Source: Macrolepiota albuminosa (Eukaryota > Basidiomycota > Agaricomycetes > Agaricales > Agaricaceae). Taken from it: a stretch of 64,000 nucleotides of DNA. Under the pieces are notes generated by a model. It made no database searches and was not told the origin of the DNA. It was given only the letters and a program-made list of their open reading frames with translations. A program made the translations under genes and the position numbers. The stretch lies in contig JAMWFC010000029.1 of the NCBI GenBank assembly GCA_027475525.1, positions 806,001 through 870,000 on the forward strand, written 5' to 3'. How positions within the stretch are numbered: position 1 is the first letter of the stretch; each line of letters starts with the position of its first letter. Below, piece after piece: positions 32,862-43,394 of the stretch.

Positions 32862-33718
32862 CTGATAACACGTCTTTCATTGTCTCGTGCCGCATTTCCT
32901 TCACAACGCCACTGAATTGAACGCTAGGTACTCACGCAAGCAGCCTCAAGTTAGACATAAAGAAATACAGCGTTCCTTCGGAAATTGGTGGCGCTAACGA
33001 ATCAGGCTTTTTGAATTCCACAGCGAGAAATCAGGGTTCCTTGTACAGTTTCGCGACCCTGGGCTGTAACTGGCAATGAGTAACCAGGAGGATGTCAATG
33101 CCGTTGGACACGGATTTAAGAGGCTCACCTTGGCCACAAGCTCTACCAAAAAGTCCGCCCCCACACATGACGCACCTGTAACCATCAACAACGATGCCTC
33201 GTGTCGCGCTGTATACTGCATCATGAGGTCAACGATGCGAAGAGATATACGATGATATCGATATCGTTACCTGATCTTCGCCAGCAATGTCTATTATGTC
33301 TCTGCGCAAAGAGTTGACCAGGTGCGGTTATTTTGCGAGAGGCATTATGACGTCTGTGTGGCTTATCACAAGCATGCAGCCGGGGGTTTTGCATGACCAA
33401 AGTGAAGAGCTGACGGTGATGTCATGATGAGGTCATTGCTTGGGAAGGCGATCGTGTAAAAGCGGCTGGATAACATCTCGATACTCATTGGTAGTCGAGC
33501 CGATGTCAAACTCGGAATTAAATAACACAGCAAAAATGATCTGTGGTAAATTGATTGATGGATAGACGGAGCACATGGTGACCACGTTGGCGGGAATCGC
33601 CGACCCCTTGATGGTTCCGTCTCACGGGAAAGTCTACAAATTTGCACACCAGAGTACGATAAATTAGCTTCTTAGAACTGGTGCTCGCTCGCGAGCAGCG
33701 GTGTAACGCAACCATGGT
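32862..33718 (-). pseudogene. Upstream part of a split minus-strand gene (right of D1)
   Basis: Protein-like minus-strand segments joined by plausible short introns. One reads LVNSLRRDIIDIAGEDQ, then an intron (GTAACG...TGATGCAG, about 33270-33222), then YTARHEASLLMVTGASCVG. A second GTGAGC...TTACAG intron of 65 nt follows, then PRVAKLYKEP, a TGA, and FLAVEFKKPDSLAPPIS. A TAA and a TGA sit where Gln and Trp codons would fit, i.e. transition-type changes. A GTGAG donor at 32935 starts the intron whose acceptor was duplicated by D1. Family unknown. The opposing gene starts at 33714, so the two genes diverge with almost no gap. Confidence 0.4.
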
Positions 33719-34383
33719 GAGCGTAGAACTGCAAGACGCGATCGCGGACGATGCCATCGAAGATCCGGAGATCGATGATGACCAGGGTTTTGTGGAGACC
33801 AACGTCATCGAACAAGGCGTCGCTTCCACTTCAAGCCAAGTGCGCCGCTGTCCATCTCTTCAGCTTCCCCAACTGACAGCTATTCTTTCAGTCTCCAATG
33901 AAAACACACTCGGATGTTGCATTCCACTCCCCAGCACGAGAGAAAATTCTCGGCACACCATTTACCACTGACAGCTCGCGCTTCGAGTACCCATTTCCAA
34001 ATCCCTCGAGCGACCCTATTCTCTCATCATCAATTTCCCCACTCTCTGCCCCTGCTACAGTGCCAACAAGTCATTCACACCCCGTTAATGGCTTTTCCTC
34101 ATCGCCGACCGCAAACACCTCCTTTTCTCCGCTCTTCTCGTCCAGTTTTCCATCATCTTTTCCGACATATACCCTAACTCATCCTAAAATGCGCGCGACG
34201 CCTCCACCCATCCCACCCAGTCTCAAGAAGCGCCAGCGCTGGTCTTTGACCCTCCCCATTCTCCGCAGACGCAATAGTCAACCAAACGAAGCTACAGTCG
34301 TGCCAGAGGAGACAGAGACACGTTCTGCTTCAATCGACCTTTCACCACCAGATAATTCTCAAATCTCCGTCAGAAGTTCTTGA
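33714..34383 (+). CDS. Uncharacterised Ser/Pro-rich host protein, two exons
   Basis: Exon 1 is 33714-33839 (42 codons, acidic: MVSVELQDAIADDAIEDPE). A 52-nt intron, 33840-33891 (GTGCGC...TTTCAG), follows, and exon 2 is 33892-34383, read in the same phase as SPMKTHSDVAFHSPAREK. Predicted length is about 205 aa. The C-terminal half is rich in Ser, Pro and Thr, with a PPPIPPSLKKRQRW stretch that could bind SH3-type domains (inference). No signal peptide, membrane segment or known domain seen. The clean splice sites and phase-matched exons support a real gene. It diverges from the decayed minus-strand gene upstream. Confidence 0.6.
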
Positions 34384-35165
34384 ATGGTTCAATAAACCCT
34401 ATGCCCTCGTCGACATCTGACTTCCGTTATTACGTGACAACAATTACCCAAACGCAAATGATAAACTATGTATTCTATCGCCGCCATTTACGCTCGAACG
34501 GACTTGAAATTTTGGCATCACTCAGTTACCTCGTCATCAATTTTATCTCTTATTACAGCTTTTTACATGTACATCCATGGCCTTTACCTCCACTCGTCTC
34601 TTGTTATCAATGCTTTTCCGTAGTCAATAGCGTTCCGCACACTGCTTGTGTTAAAATATGTTTCGTCACACGCATTGGGAGTTTCATGCTAGCTACATTT
34701 GTCAATTAGACTTTTTTCGTTGATAGAACAGCCCGTGTCCTTGATTTGAAGCTTCCGTAAATCGGCTAGCATGCGACAAATCGCGAGAAATAGCTCAGAC
34801 TCGGTGTCCTTGACCCCCAAAAAAAGGCTGTCGCGGACCGGTACGAACACTGACATGGACAGGCTATGTATACTTACGTGGTCAGACGTAAAAATGAAGA
34901 GAGTTTTGCCGGTCTATCTCCTATACTCCACATTTTCTCCCAGGCAAAAATAGGTGGATGTGATCTGACTAGTTGGGCCATCCCAGACGGCATGAGTATT
35001 TTTAGAAGGTCGAGGAGTTTGGCATTTGGGTGGTAAATATAGAAAGTGTGACTGACGACGTGTGGTGTGTGATTGTGACGGGTCGTGGTTTTTCTCTTCG
35101 AATAAACAAAAAATACAATAAACTAGCGCATCAACAGCGTGCGCGCTCATCCGTAGAACTGACGC
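34384..35165. other. Intergenic, nothing recognised
   Basis: Between two plus-strand host genes. Only short frames are seen and no motif is recognised. It should contain the 3' end of the upstream gene and the promoter of the gene starting at 35166. Confidence 0.5.
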
Positions 35166-36287
35166 ATGTACAGAGTCTTTCTTGGTGCTCCTTCACCTGC
35201 CGAGCTGGCTACAGATCCAAGTTCTTATCAGTGGCAAACGATTTCTTCTTCAAGGCATGCAGTTCAAGCGAGACGCACGCTAGGCGCTACTCAGTCAGTC
35301 ATTTTTCCTCCAGCAACTCTAGAGGCGGCTAGTCGACGTATTTCACGCATCTACGAGAATGCTATCTTTGACGACAATGAGCCCGAGGAAGAGCAGTTTG
35401 ACGAACCTGAGGGAGGAGGCGCGTCCATCGCATGGTTGGCATGCGGTGTATCGATGCTTACACTCCGATAGATCAGACAACATTGATCACCTGGCCACCT
35501 ACAGGGGACCAGGCGAGCGCTAGACAGAGGCACTTGGGCGCTTGTTCTTTCCTTCTCGACATCTCAAAGTCACACGACACGCATACGCCCACATTTACAC
35601 AATTCGAGACGCAGGAAACGCAGTCCTACGATTACTCGGAAACCTCGTCGATAGCTAATTTTCCGAATTTCCATTTTAGCTTGCATAAGCTGTGTTCTTT
35701 AACGTCGCTCGCGAAGACGAGTCCGAAAGGGTTGCGGAAAGTTGATGTGTTGCTTGCTGTGCTGGAAGTGGACGGTCCTGATACGATCCGAGTGAAAAAG
35801 GGAGTGGATGCAGGGAAGGAGGTGTCTGTGCTTTCTATCATCCTTGGGGATGAGGAAGGCGCTGTCTGTAAACTCACCGCATGGCGAGAGGTCGCCGACG
35901 AATGGGGTGGTGCCGGAGACGCGGTTGGCGTCAAACGCGGTGACATTCTATTAATCGAAAGTGCGTCTCTGGTGTGCCTCGTGCAATTCATTCATACTAT
36001 CATTCCTTTTTTGGTTGACAAGTCGATCTTTTTTGATTGTAGATGTTACCGCAAACTGGGACTCCTCGTCGTCTCCCACGCTTTCAGCCTCGCCGTATTT
36101 GAAGTCGAAAATGGAGATCTGTTATCGTACCATGCCGTATACTCCTGAAGACAACCGACTGAGACCAGATCTGCGACTTGGACAGAGTGATGCTGCTGTC
36201 AGAAAAGTCGCTGCGGTTGTCAGATGGTTCGAAGATATGGCAGGACTTAGGAACAGCGCGTCAAGTGCCATGAACGACGTAGAATGA
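35166..36287 (+). CDS. Putative OB-fold protein (ssDNA-binding or Shieldin/RPA-like), spliced
   Basis: Exon 1 opens at ATG 35166 (MYRVFLGAPSPAELATDPSS) and continues to about 35430, acidic at its end. A short intron in about 35423-35523 moves to the frame carrying TGDQASARQRHLGACSFLLD and then RKVDVLLAVLEVDGPDTIRV; I could not fix its exact ends. A second intron, 35961-36042 (GTGCGT...TTGTAG, 82 nt), joins RGDILLIE to NVTANWDSSSSPTLSAS; stop at 36287. The segment DVLLAVLEVDGPDTI...VLSIILGDEEGAVCKLTAW...GDILLIENV has the strand pattern of an OB fold. Similar fungal proteins are, from memory, annotated as RPA- or Shieldin-2-like; treat as tentative. No transposon signature. Confidence 0.6.
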
Positions 36288-36695
36288 AGCCTTCAATTTA
36301 GGTGTGCGCATGGATTTTGTTATTCCGTGAAATGTCCGAAATTGAAAAATTATCGCTGGCAGAACTCATTGACAGGCGTGTACAGGCTGATAACAAACAC
36401 CCTGATTGACTGACATATGAGTATAAATACATCGCGCCCCAGTTTCCGGACCCGCCGTTCCGTTCTCTCCTTGTGCCTTCACTAGGTACACTGCCCTGGA
36501 TCTCATCACGTCATCCAATTTCAGGTACCTCTCATTTTCGGCGGATCTTCGTCTTCCTCCCCGGTCACTTTCGTAGCCTGAGAGGGTGCATAGCGTACAT
36601 TAACCACATGGTGCCACCGTCGTCGCTACAATTCCAGTCCTTTTGTCGCGTTCGTCTTCCATCGGTCAGCGTTCCTGTGTCCACGGCCCTCATTT
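36288..36695. other. Intergenic up to the E1 insertion
   Basis: Contains a TATAAATA-like box near 36422, followed by a C/T-rich stretch near 36455-36480, which could be a promoter for sequence now displaced beyond E1 (right flank from 42440). No coding region recognised. Confidence 0.4.
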
Positions 36696-36960
36696 TGTAA
36701 GCGAACACCGTAGTTCGTCTTCACTGAGATTTGCCAAAACAGAATGGAACAAGTTTTAGTATTCGGGGGGAAAAGTAGTCTCGAAAATACACGCGTTTTC
36801 TCTATGTACCCTTTCAGAATAAGGTTCCGTCTCCTACTCGATTCCGCGCCGTCTCCTATTCGATCCAGAGCACGCCGGTCGATCGAGAATTGTAAGAATG
36901 TCAGTCGAATTGATGTCCGCGGAAAGGCGAAATCGTTGTTCTGTAAGCAGCATGCTTACA
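36696..36960 (-). repeat. 3' LTR of E1
   Basis: 265 bp, left-hand LTR on the plus strand, TGTAAGCGAACACC...CATGCTTACA. Confidence 0.94.
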
Positions 36961-36970
36961 CTCACCCCTG
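36961..36970 (-). other. Probable polypurine tract (E1)
   Basis: On the minus strand CAGGGGTGAG abuts the 3' LTR. Short but in the right place. Confidence 0.5.
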
Positions 36971-36984
36971 TTCTAAATTCTTCA

Positions 36985-39900
36985 TTACCTTCTCATCTCG
37001 TCCTTCCTTTTCTCCCACTCGTCCAACGCAACTGTGTCGTTCATTTCCCGTCCGTTCTTCCATTCATCATGGTCAGGTCCGTAACCTCGCCAACGAACAA
37101 GGTATTGCATTCCCCGGCCCCGTTTCCGCTCATCCAATATGCGGTCGATGAAGTGTTCTTCTTGACCGTCCTCCGTCAAAATTGGACCTGGCATTTCAAG
37201 CCGTCTGGTTGGGAATAGTTCGTCGTCATTCGGTATATGTGGTGCTAGCAGATTGGCGTGGAATCTGTTCGTAATATTCATGGTTTTGGGTAAGTCCAAA
37301 ACATACTCCGATGTCTCCGGGAACGCCTCAAGCACCACGAACGGCCCGTCTTGTCTAGGCATGAACTTAGCGACCCGTCCGTCCTTCTTCTGCATGTACT
37401 CGCGCCTTCGATTAACAGTAGACAGCATTACTTTATCTCCGACTTTATACGCGATTTCAGGTGCGCGTTGTCCATTCGCGTGGTGAGCCTGATTTATCTT
37501 CGCCGTTATCAAATTGTCCATCGCGTCGAGGTAATTTTGTTCGATTTCGAGCAAAACACGCAACGCGAGATCTTCGGCGGGAGTGTCGTGTGTAGGAGGT
37601 GGGTGCAGCGGTGGGAGCACTCTTGGCAAAAAACCTGACTTCAGCTGGAACGGTGAATACCCCGTCGATGAATTGATGGTGTTCATCATCCCAAATCGAA
37701 TGCGAGGAAGGGCCTTTACCCACCCTGTCTGTAGTCGGTCGACATGGAAACGAATACATTGCACTATTGTTTTATTAGATCTCTCAGAGGCGCCGTCCGT
37801 CTGCGGGTGAAAGGACAAGGACATTTTATGCTTAACACCTGTCAATTTCATGAGGGCGCGCCAGAAAGCCGATGTAAACAAGGTGTCGCGATCAGTGATG
37901 ATTTCGTATGGGAGTCCGTTCTCGCAATACCAATCCCTGAAAAAAATTTTTGCGAATTCTTCGCCCGTCTGAGTTGTCTTACAAGGAGAGATGCGAATTT
38001 CAGCACCCGCACGGCAAGTCATGGAACAGAACTCATCAAAACCCTCATCCACCGGCAGAGGACCAACAAAATCCAAAGTCACCGAACCAAAACGACATTC
38101 TGGGATTGGAAGAGGATGTAACGGTCCAACCGGCTTCTTGGTACTAGATTTATTTCGTTGGCACTCCATGCACGAGGGTACATAACCTTTGACCAGATCA
38201 CGCCTCATGTTTGGCCAGTAATATGAGTGACGCAAGGACGCATACGTCTTGTCTGCCCCGAAATGCCCCAATTCATCGTGCGCGATCCGGAATAAGTTTT
38301 CTCGCAACCCCTTATAATTTGGCACTATCAATCGGTCCCCGACGTAAAGAAGTCCATTTCTCAATTCCAAACCAGGCGGTAACATTCCACGCTCCCTGTC
38401 ATTCAAAATTCGTTTCGTATATTTGTCGACGTTGTATCCCTTCTTAATCTGGTCGACAATGTCCTCTTCTGCCTCCAGTGACAGCACCGTCGCTATCTCA
38501 ACATCGTCCTCAGGAAGTCTGGAGAGGGCATCCGCGACTGTATTATCTTCACCCCTGATGTAGTGTATCGTGTAGTCATATTGTGCGAGGTATTCCATCC
38601 ATCGTGCCTGACGTTGGGACAAATCACGTTGCGTGTCGAAGTTTTTCAACGTCTTGTGATCGGTATAGACGTCGAAATGTGATCCCAGTAAATCTGCCCT
38701 CCATTTATGTAGGGCACGTATAATGGCGAGCATTTCGTGTTCATGCGTAGGATAGTTTTTCTCCGCCGTCGTAAGCTGTCTAGAGTCAAAGGCTACAGGA
38801 CGAGACAACTCCCATGTTTTCCCATACGACAACACTGCGCCCGTCCGTCGTTTGCTCGCATCACAAGTGACGAAAATTTTGTTGTCCTTTGGATCTTGGT
38901 GGTCAATTGTCGTAAGACAGTCCCTTCCCACCACCAACTGTTTTATTCCCTCGAAAGCAATCTCGTGCTCCGTTGTCCATGGTGGCAACACCAGATTAAA
39001 CTCTTTCTTTGTCAACGGCGTCAAGACTGAAGTATGCTCTGCAAGTGCAGGCAAGAAGGCGGCGATATACCGAACTAAACCCAGAAATTGCCGCACATGC
39101 TTCGCTCTCTTTGGGCGCGGCCAATTTAGAATCTTTTCCACCTTCTTCACGTCTGCTTCTATTCCCTTTTCCGAGATATGATGCCCCAAAAAGTCGATCT
39201 CTGTACAAAACAAGTCGCTCTTCTTCAGGGAACAGAACAGTCGGGCTTTTCGCAAGGCATCCAAGACCTTGCATACATTTTCCTCATGTTCCTTAAGCGT
39301 TGTCGACCAAATTATGATGTCGTCAAGGTAGACATGACAAATTTTTCCTATGTAGTCTCGAAGAGCTAGTGTGACTCGACGTTGTTGTGTTGCCGGCGCG
39401 TTTCGCAACCCCATTGGCATTACGACCCACTCCCACAGTCCAAAAGGTGTCAACGTTGCCGTGTATTTGATGTCATCAGGATGAACGAGCGTTTGAAAAA
39501 ACGCGTTCGTCAAGTCAATTTTACCCCAAAAACGTGTGCCTGGTCGGGTGCAATCCGCCAAGATGTCGTCTATTCGGGGCAATGGAAAATTATCGGGAAT
39601 GGTGTGTGCATTCAGCCGTCGATAGTCGTTGACCCACCGTGGTAAAACGGAAGGGTCGGCTTTAGGGATGATGAATGAAGGGCTGGCATATTGTGACGAT
39701 GAGGCGCAAATTCTGCCTGCCTTAAGATGTTGTTCAATAAGTGTTTGCCACCCATCGCGGTACTTTCGTGGACACGAATACGACCGTGCAACCGTAATCT
39801 TTGCGAGAGGCTTCACCTGGATTTGATGGTACACACTAGTAGGGAGTTCGCTGGCATGTGGAATGTCTGGCGGAAATTGAGCTTGATACCGTCGCTTTAT

Positions 39901-41970
39901 TCTCTCATCCATCCTTTTCAATCTAGCTTTGCCTGCCAGCTCCTCTATCCTTGATCTAATCAATCCCAACATCAATGGTTCTCCTGTCGCCGTATTTTCC
40001 GTTAAGTGTGCGAAACGTTTCGCATGTTGAGAGAAAAAGTCTTGTAATTCTGCACAAACAGGTTTCTTCCACTTCTCCATTGCCTCCCGTCCCTCCTGAA
40101 TCCACTGTCTCTCCTCGCGCTTCCTTTTCCTTTCCTTTTTACGTCTGACATGCGGCTCCACAGCAACTTTATGGGAAGGGGATGAATCAGGGGGGTGTAG
40201 TAAATCAAATCCGGTCTTCTTATCCACAACACTGTTTTCCTCTGAGTCGATGATCAAGCTGTTTCGTCTTATGAAATCCAATCCCAAAATAAGTTCCGAA
40301 TGAAGGTTCGGACAGACAATGAATTTCTGGGCTCTAGACTGCCATCGGGAACACGGCGATATAATTACAAGTTGTACATATTGAGTCAAAAGTTGCGAGT
40401 CCTTGTTATCTCCTGAAGTGAAAGCACCGGAAACTGGAAATGGGCGAGGAAGTCGTCGAGTCGGTAAGGCGAGTTTATCCACGAGCGTCGTAGAAATCAA
40501 GGCTGGAGGTGCACCGGTGTCAATAAGAGCCTTTTCCACTCTAGTTGGAGCGATGGACGGCCCCGAAACACAACAGGAGTAAGTGATATGCAGAGGAAGC
40601 ACGTACTCGGTACCCGCATCACTACTATCATCCTCCTCAGATGACCCGTCAAAAATTGCCGCTACAGTTACAGATGGCGCCGTCCCTCCTATTCCAGCCG
40701 TAGCCGACTTCCCCTTACTCTTCAAAAACTCCTTCTGTGCGGCGGCCGCAAACTCAGGCGTCAAACGTCGTTTGTTGTAGTCGTCTAATTTCAAAGCTTG
40801 ACCCTTGTCTGGGCATGCAGCCGCCCTATGATCGACATACAAACGGCGGCACTGATAACATCCTGAATGATCATCTAATATTTTACGTTCCTCCACTGTC
40901 AACGCGTAAACATTCACGCGGGGGGTCGTGGTCGTGCCAGATGGCTTCGAGCCACCATCCGTCGAAGTCGCTTTGGTGTTCGTCGTGTTTTTGAGATGAG
41001 TTTTACCAGCCACTGCGATGGAGTCCGCAAGATATTTACTAATCTGGGCTTTTCGTGCGGCGATGACTTTGTCGATATCGGAGACTGTGCGGAGCCACTG
41101 GTCGAGATCTGTGATGTTGTCATAGCAATCGTCCTTATTCCCCAGTGCGTATTCTCTCCGAACATTGTCCTGACAGTGTAGTAAAATGTGATCACGTAAC
41201 TTCTCGGAGGGAATATAGAAACGGGGAAGCGTCACAAGAATATCATTTGCCTCCCTCAACGAGCTAACCCAGACCTCGAAACTCTCGTTGTCGGCCTGCT
41301 CCTTCGACAATGTGCGTGCGACCTCCCACGCCCAATCCGTGGACAGTACGATCCCTCGAAGACGTGCCATAAAGACAGGGAAGGTGAGTCCCTTCAACGT
41401 CGTCTCATTATCCCTGACCCAGGCACGTACAGCAGGTGAGTCAATGTTAAACATAATCCTCTCCACTTGCTTGTCATCCGCTATTCCCTTATGGCTGAAG
41501 TATCGGCGACAGTTATATTCGAATTCCTCTAACTGTCGAGGACCAATCGATCCTTTGCCAATTACAGGTGCGTGACTCGATGAGACCTGTGTGACTTCCG
41601 CCGTATACACATTGGTTTTGGACGCGGGCATGGTCGACACACGGGAGGGAAGGCAAAAAAAATTGTCGGACGAATCGGAGGAACACGAGGATAAGGGCGA
41701 GGGCGGCGGGGGCAAGGATGGCGTGATATACGACGAGGGGTCTCCGGCGGGACCAGTTTCCAACACCGGTGTCGGCAAGTCTGTCAGAGGGGACGACCCT
41801 TGAAGCGAGACCGTGGGGACAGGGGGGGAGCGAGGCGTGGAATGAGAGCGAGACGTGGAACGAGAGCGAGGACGTTGTTCGCGGATCCTTTGCGAACGAG
41901 TACGAGCCAGGTTGTCAAGATTGGCTTCGTCACGGGAGTCGACGACAAGGAGGTACGAAGAGGCAGTCAT
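36985..41970 (-). CDS. gag-pol: Gag-Pol polyprotein of chromovirus E1
   Basis: ATG at 41970 (MTASSYLLVVDSRDE) to TAA at 36985, 1661 aa in one frame. The frame is open 61 codons further upstream, but that part lies over the PBS. Order: Ser/Arg-rich N-terminus; Gag helical region; atypical zinc knuckle CYQCRRLYVDHRAAAC (longer spacing than CCHC); retropepsin ALIDTGAPPALIS; RT with WVNDYRRLNAHT and YLDDIIIW; RNase H CDASKRRTGAVLS; integrase zinc-binding part with CMECQRNKS; core LDFVGPLP, TDRDTLF and DGASERSN, with exactly 35 residues between the last Asp and Glu; C-terminal chromodomain FIDRILDERKRGRG...YLVRWRGYGPDHDEW. Making Gag and Pol as one product, as in Tf1, means stoichiometry must be set after translation (inference). 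Confidence 0.95.
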   Translation of the reverse strand: MTASSYLLVVDSRDEANLDNLARTRSQRIREQRPRSRSTSRSHSTPRSPPVPTVSLQGSSPLTDLPTPVLETGPAGDPSSYITPSLPPPPSPLSSCSSDSSDNFFCLPSRVSTMPASKTNVYTAEVTQVSSSHAPVIGKGSIGPRQLEEFEYNCRRYFSHKGIADDKQVERIMFNIDSPAVRAWVRDNETTLKGLTFPVFMARLRGIVLSTDWAWEVARTLSKEQADNESFEVWVSSLREANDILVTLPRFYIPSEKLRDHILLHCQDNVRREYALGNKDDCYDNITDLDQWLRTVSDIDKVIAARKAQISKYLADSIAVAGKTHLKNTTNTKATSTDGGSKPSGTTTTPRVNVYALTVEERKILDDHSGCYQCRRLYVDHRAAACPDKGQALKLDDYNKRRLTPEFAAAAQKEFLKSKGKSATAGIGGTAPSVTVAAIFDGSSEEDDSSDAGTEYVLPLHITYSCCVSGPSIAPTRVEKALIDTGAPPALISTTLVDKLALPTRRLPRPFPVSGAFTSGDNKDSQLLTQYVQLVIISPCSRWQSRAQKFIVCPNLHSELILGLDFIRRNSLIIDSEENSVVDKKTGFDLLHPPDSSPSHKVAVEPHVRRKKERKRKREERQWIQEGREAMEKWKKPVCAELQDFFSQHAKRFAHLTENTATGEPLMLGLIRSRIEELAGKARLKRMDERIKRRYQAQFPPDIPHASELPTSVYHQIQVKPLAKITVARSYSCPRKYRDGWQTLIEQHLKAGRICASSSQYASPSFIIPKADPSVLPRWVNDYRRLNAHTIPDNFPLPRIDDILADCTRPGTRFWGKIDLTNAFFQTLVHPDDIKYTATLTPFGLWEWVVMPMGLRNAPATQQRRVTLALRDYIGKICHVYLDDIIIWSTTLKEHEENVCKVLDALRKARLFCSLKKSDLFCTEIDFLGHHISEKGIEADVKKVEKILNWPRPKRAKHVRQFLGLVRYIAAFLPALAEHTSVLTPLTKKEFNLVLPPWTTEHEIAFEGIKQLVVGRDCLTTIDHQDPKDNKIFVTCDASKRRTGAVLSYGKTWELSRPVAFDSRQLTTAEKNYPTHEHEMLAIIRALHKWRADLLGSHFDVYTDHKTLKNFDTQRDLSQRQARWMEYLAQYDYTIHYIRGEDNTVADALSRLPEDDVEIATVLSLEAEEDIVDQIKKGYNVDKYTKRILNDRERGMLPPGLELRNGLLYVGDRLIVPNYKGLRENLFRIAHDELGHFGADKTYASLRHSYYWPNMRRDLVKGYVPSCMECQRNKSSTKKPVGPLHPLPIPECRFGSVTLDFVGPLPVDEGFDEFCSMTCRAGAEIRISPCKTTQTGEEFAKIFFRDWYCENGLPYEIITDRDTLFTSAFWRALMKLTGVKHKMSLSFHPQTDGASERSNKTIVQCIRFHVDRLQTGWVKALPRIRFGMMNTINSSTGYSPFQLKSGFLPRVLPPLHPPPTHDTPAEDLALRVLLEIEQNYLDAMDNLITAKINQAHHANGQRAPEIAYKVGDKVMLSTVNRRREYMQKKDGRVAKFMPRQDGPFVVLEAFPETSEYVLDLPKTMNITNRFHANLLAPHIPNDDELFPTRRLEMPGPILTEDGQEEHFIDRILDERKRGRGMQYLVRWRGYGPDHDEWKNGREMNDTVALDEWEKRKDEMRR

Positions 41971-42137
41971 CCTGACCCCCTCCTCTTTATACCTCGTTGG
42001 AAACGATGACTGGGCCCGAGCGGGGCCTATTTTTGGTTTTCCCCCTGTGATAGGGAAGCCCCAAGGCGTTTGAATGACCGACAGCTGTCGGTCGAGAAGT
42101 CCCCAAAAGAAACTCGAGATACGAAATACGAAGGCTA

Positions 42138-42153
42138 GTATTTTCAAGACCAC
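42138..42153 (-). other. Primer-binding site, self-priming type with G-U pairs (E1)
   Basis: Minus-strand GTGGTCTTGAAAATAC, 21 nt inside the 5' LTR, can pair along 16 nt with LTR RNA of the left-hand copy (36775-36790) using two G-U pairs, or three with the right-hand copy (42254-42269). A fold-back primer is plausible, but less certain than in A and D1. Confidence 0.5.
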
Positions 42154-42174
42154 TTGTTCGATTCAAAAAAAAAG

Positions 42175-42439
42175 TGTAAGCGAACACCGTAGTTCATCTT
42201 CACTGAGATTTGCCAAAACAGAATGGAACAAGTTTTAGTATTCGGGGGGAAAAGTAGTCTCAAAAATACACGCGTTTTCTCTATGTACCCTTTCAGAATA
42301 AGGTTCCGTCTCCTACTCGATTCCGCGCCGTCTCCTATTCGATCCAGAGCACGCCGGTCGATCGAGAATTGTAAGAATGTCAGTCGAATTGATGTCCGCG
42401 GAAAGGCGAAATCGTTGTTCTGTAAGCAGCATGCTTACA
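42175..42439 (-). repeat. 5' LTR of E1
   Basis: 265 bp, right-hand LTR on the plus strand; near-identical partner of 36696-36960. Confidence 0.94.
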
Positions 42440-42960
42440 CATTTTTGTATTCCAGTCAGCTTTTGAGTCCCCATCCTTGACAGCCTGCCCATATGTAGAT
42501 GTGACTTACAACTCTGTTAGTATTCATGGATCATTTGTGTGCAAGGATAAGGATATCTTCAAATTTTGAAATTATTTTATTGTGTGTCTAATTGTGTGTG
42601 TACTGCTACTTTAGTAGTGGGGTCTTGGAATTTTCCAGGTCTTGCATTTTGTTACACGAGCTATGATTCATGCTTTCAGCATGAATGTTGTAGCTCATTT
42701 TTCCAAACCTCCTGCCCAACTAAGCCTCTACCCTAACCTCACTTTGTTCAGTTAGGGCTCCAAATATGTATACACTGGCTCAAAGAACTGCCCCAATGTT
42801 TGGCTTTTTTGGAAAGATTCACATGGTGTGCAACAATTACCTAAGCAAAAAATTGTAGAAAATTGCATTGCATCTTGGCTTTATAATGATGTATAGATCA
42901 TGTGATTTGGACAAGAACTTGCTGATTAATAAATCAAACAAAATATTCAATAATTGGGGC
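42440..42960. other. Decayed repeats: inverted hairpin-repeat and Tc1-like fragments
   Basis: AT-rich. 42632-42770 matches, in reverse complement, the hairpin repeat of 54.3-56.2 kb (ACGAGCTATGATTC..., CCTAACCTCACTTTG...). 42771-42960 starts with CTGGCTCAAAGAACTGCCCC, a diverged Tc1/mariner terminal sequence. No gene. Confidence 0.5.
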
Positions 42961-43385
42961 TGTCAGGGGACTCCTCATTTCTTCTTTCTTTTGCTCCTTA
43001 TTTCTTCACTCTCCTTTCATTCATTCTCTTATTTCTTCTGACATGGACTCCTCATTTCTTCTTTCTTTTGCTCCTTATTTCTTCACTCTCCTTTCATTCA
43101 TTCTCTTATTTCTTCTGACATTATCTTATTTTACTGTTTCTATTTTTTCAACACTATTTGTTAGTACTATTTTCAGCTCTTGAGGTGCTCTGATTCTTTA
43201 GCTACCATTCAGACAAGTGTGGGCCCTTCAGCACTGCTTCCAGACCAATTACATAAGCCAGAGTTTACCAGAATTTGCCCTTTATTTGTGCAATTGTTTG
43301 TGTATGCAATTTTTGAGTTTTTAAGGTTTCGTTGTACTATACAGTTGTTTCTCATATTCAGAGGCTCCAGAAGTGTCCAACCTTG
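42961..43385 (-). repeat. LTR-C copy, inverted
   Basis: Begins TGTCAGGGGACTCC (reverse complement of the CCTGACA end) and runs to the GGTTGGACACTTCTGG part near 43385. Contains a 77-bp duplication (42968/43045). Confidence 0.65.
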
Positions 43386-43394
43386 TTAGAAGTG

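Larger units (their letters stand above)
36696..42439 (-). mobile_element. Intact Ty3/gypsy chromovirus E1 (minus strand)
   Basis: 5744 bp with two 265-bp LTRs (36696-36960 and 42175-42439) that differ at two positions by eye, both G/A. The LTR ends form the inverted repeat TGTAAGC...GCTTACA. Target duplication CATTT at 36691-36695 and 42440-42444. One uninterrupted Gag-Pol frame. No 77-bp duplications. Probably autonomous and fairly young. Confidence 0.95.
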
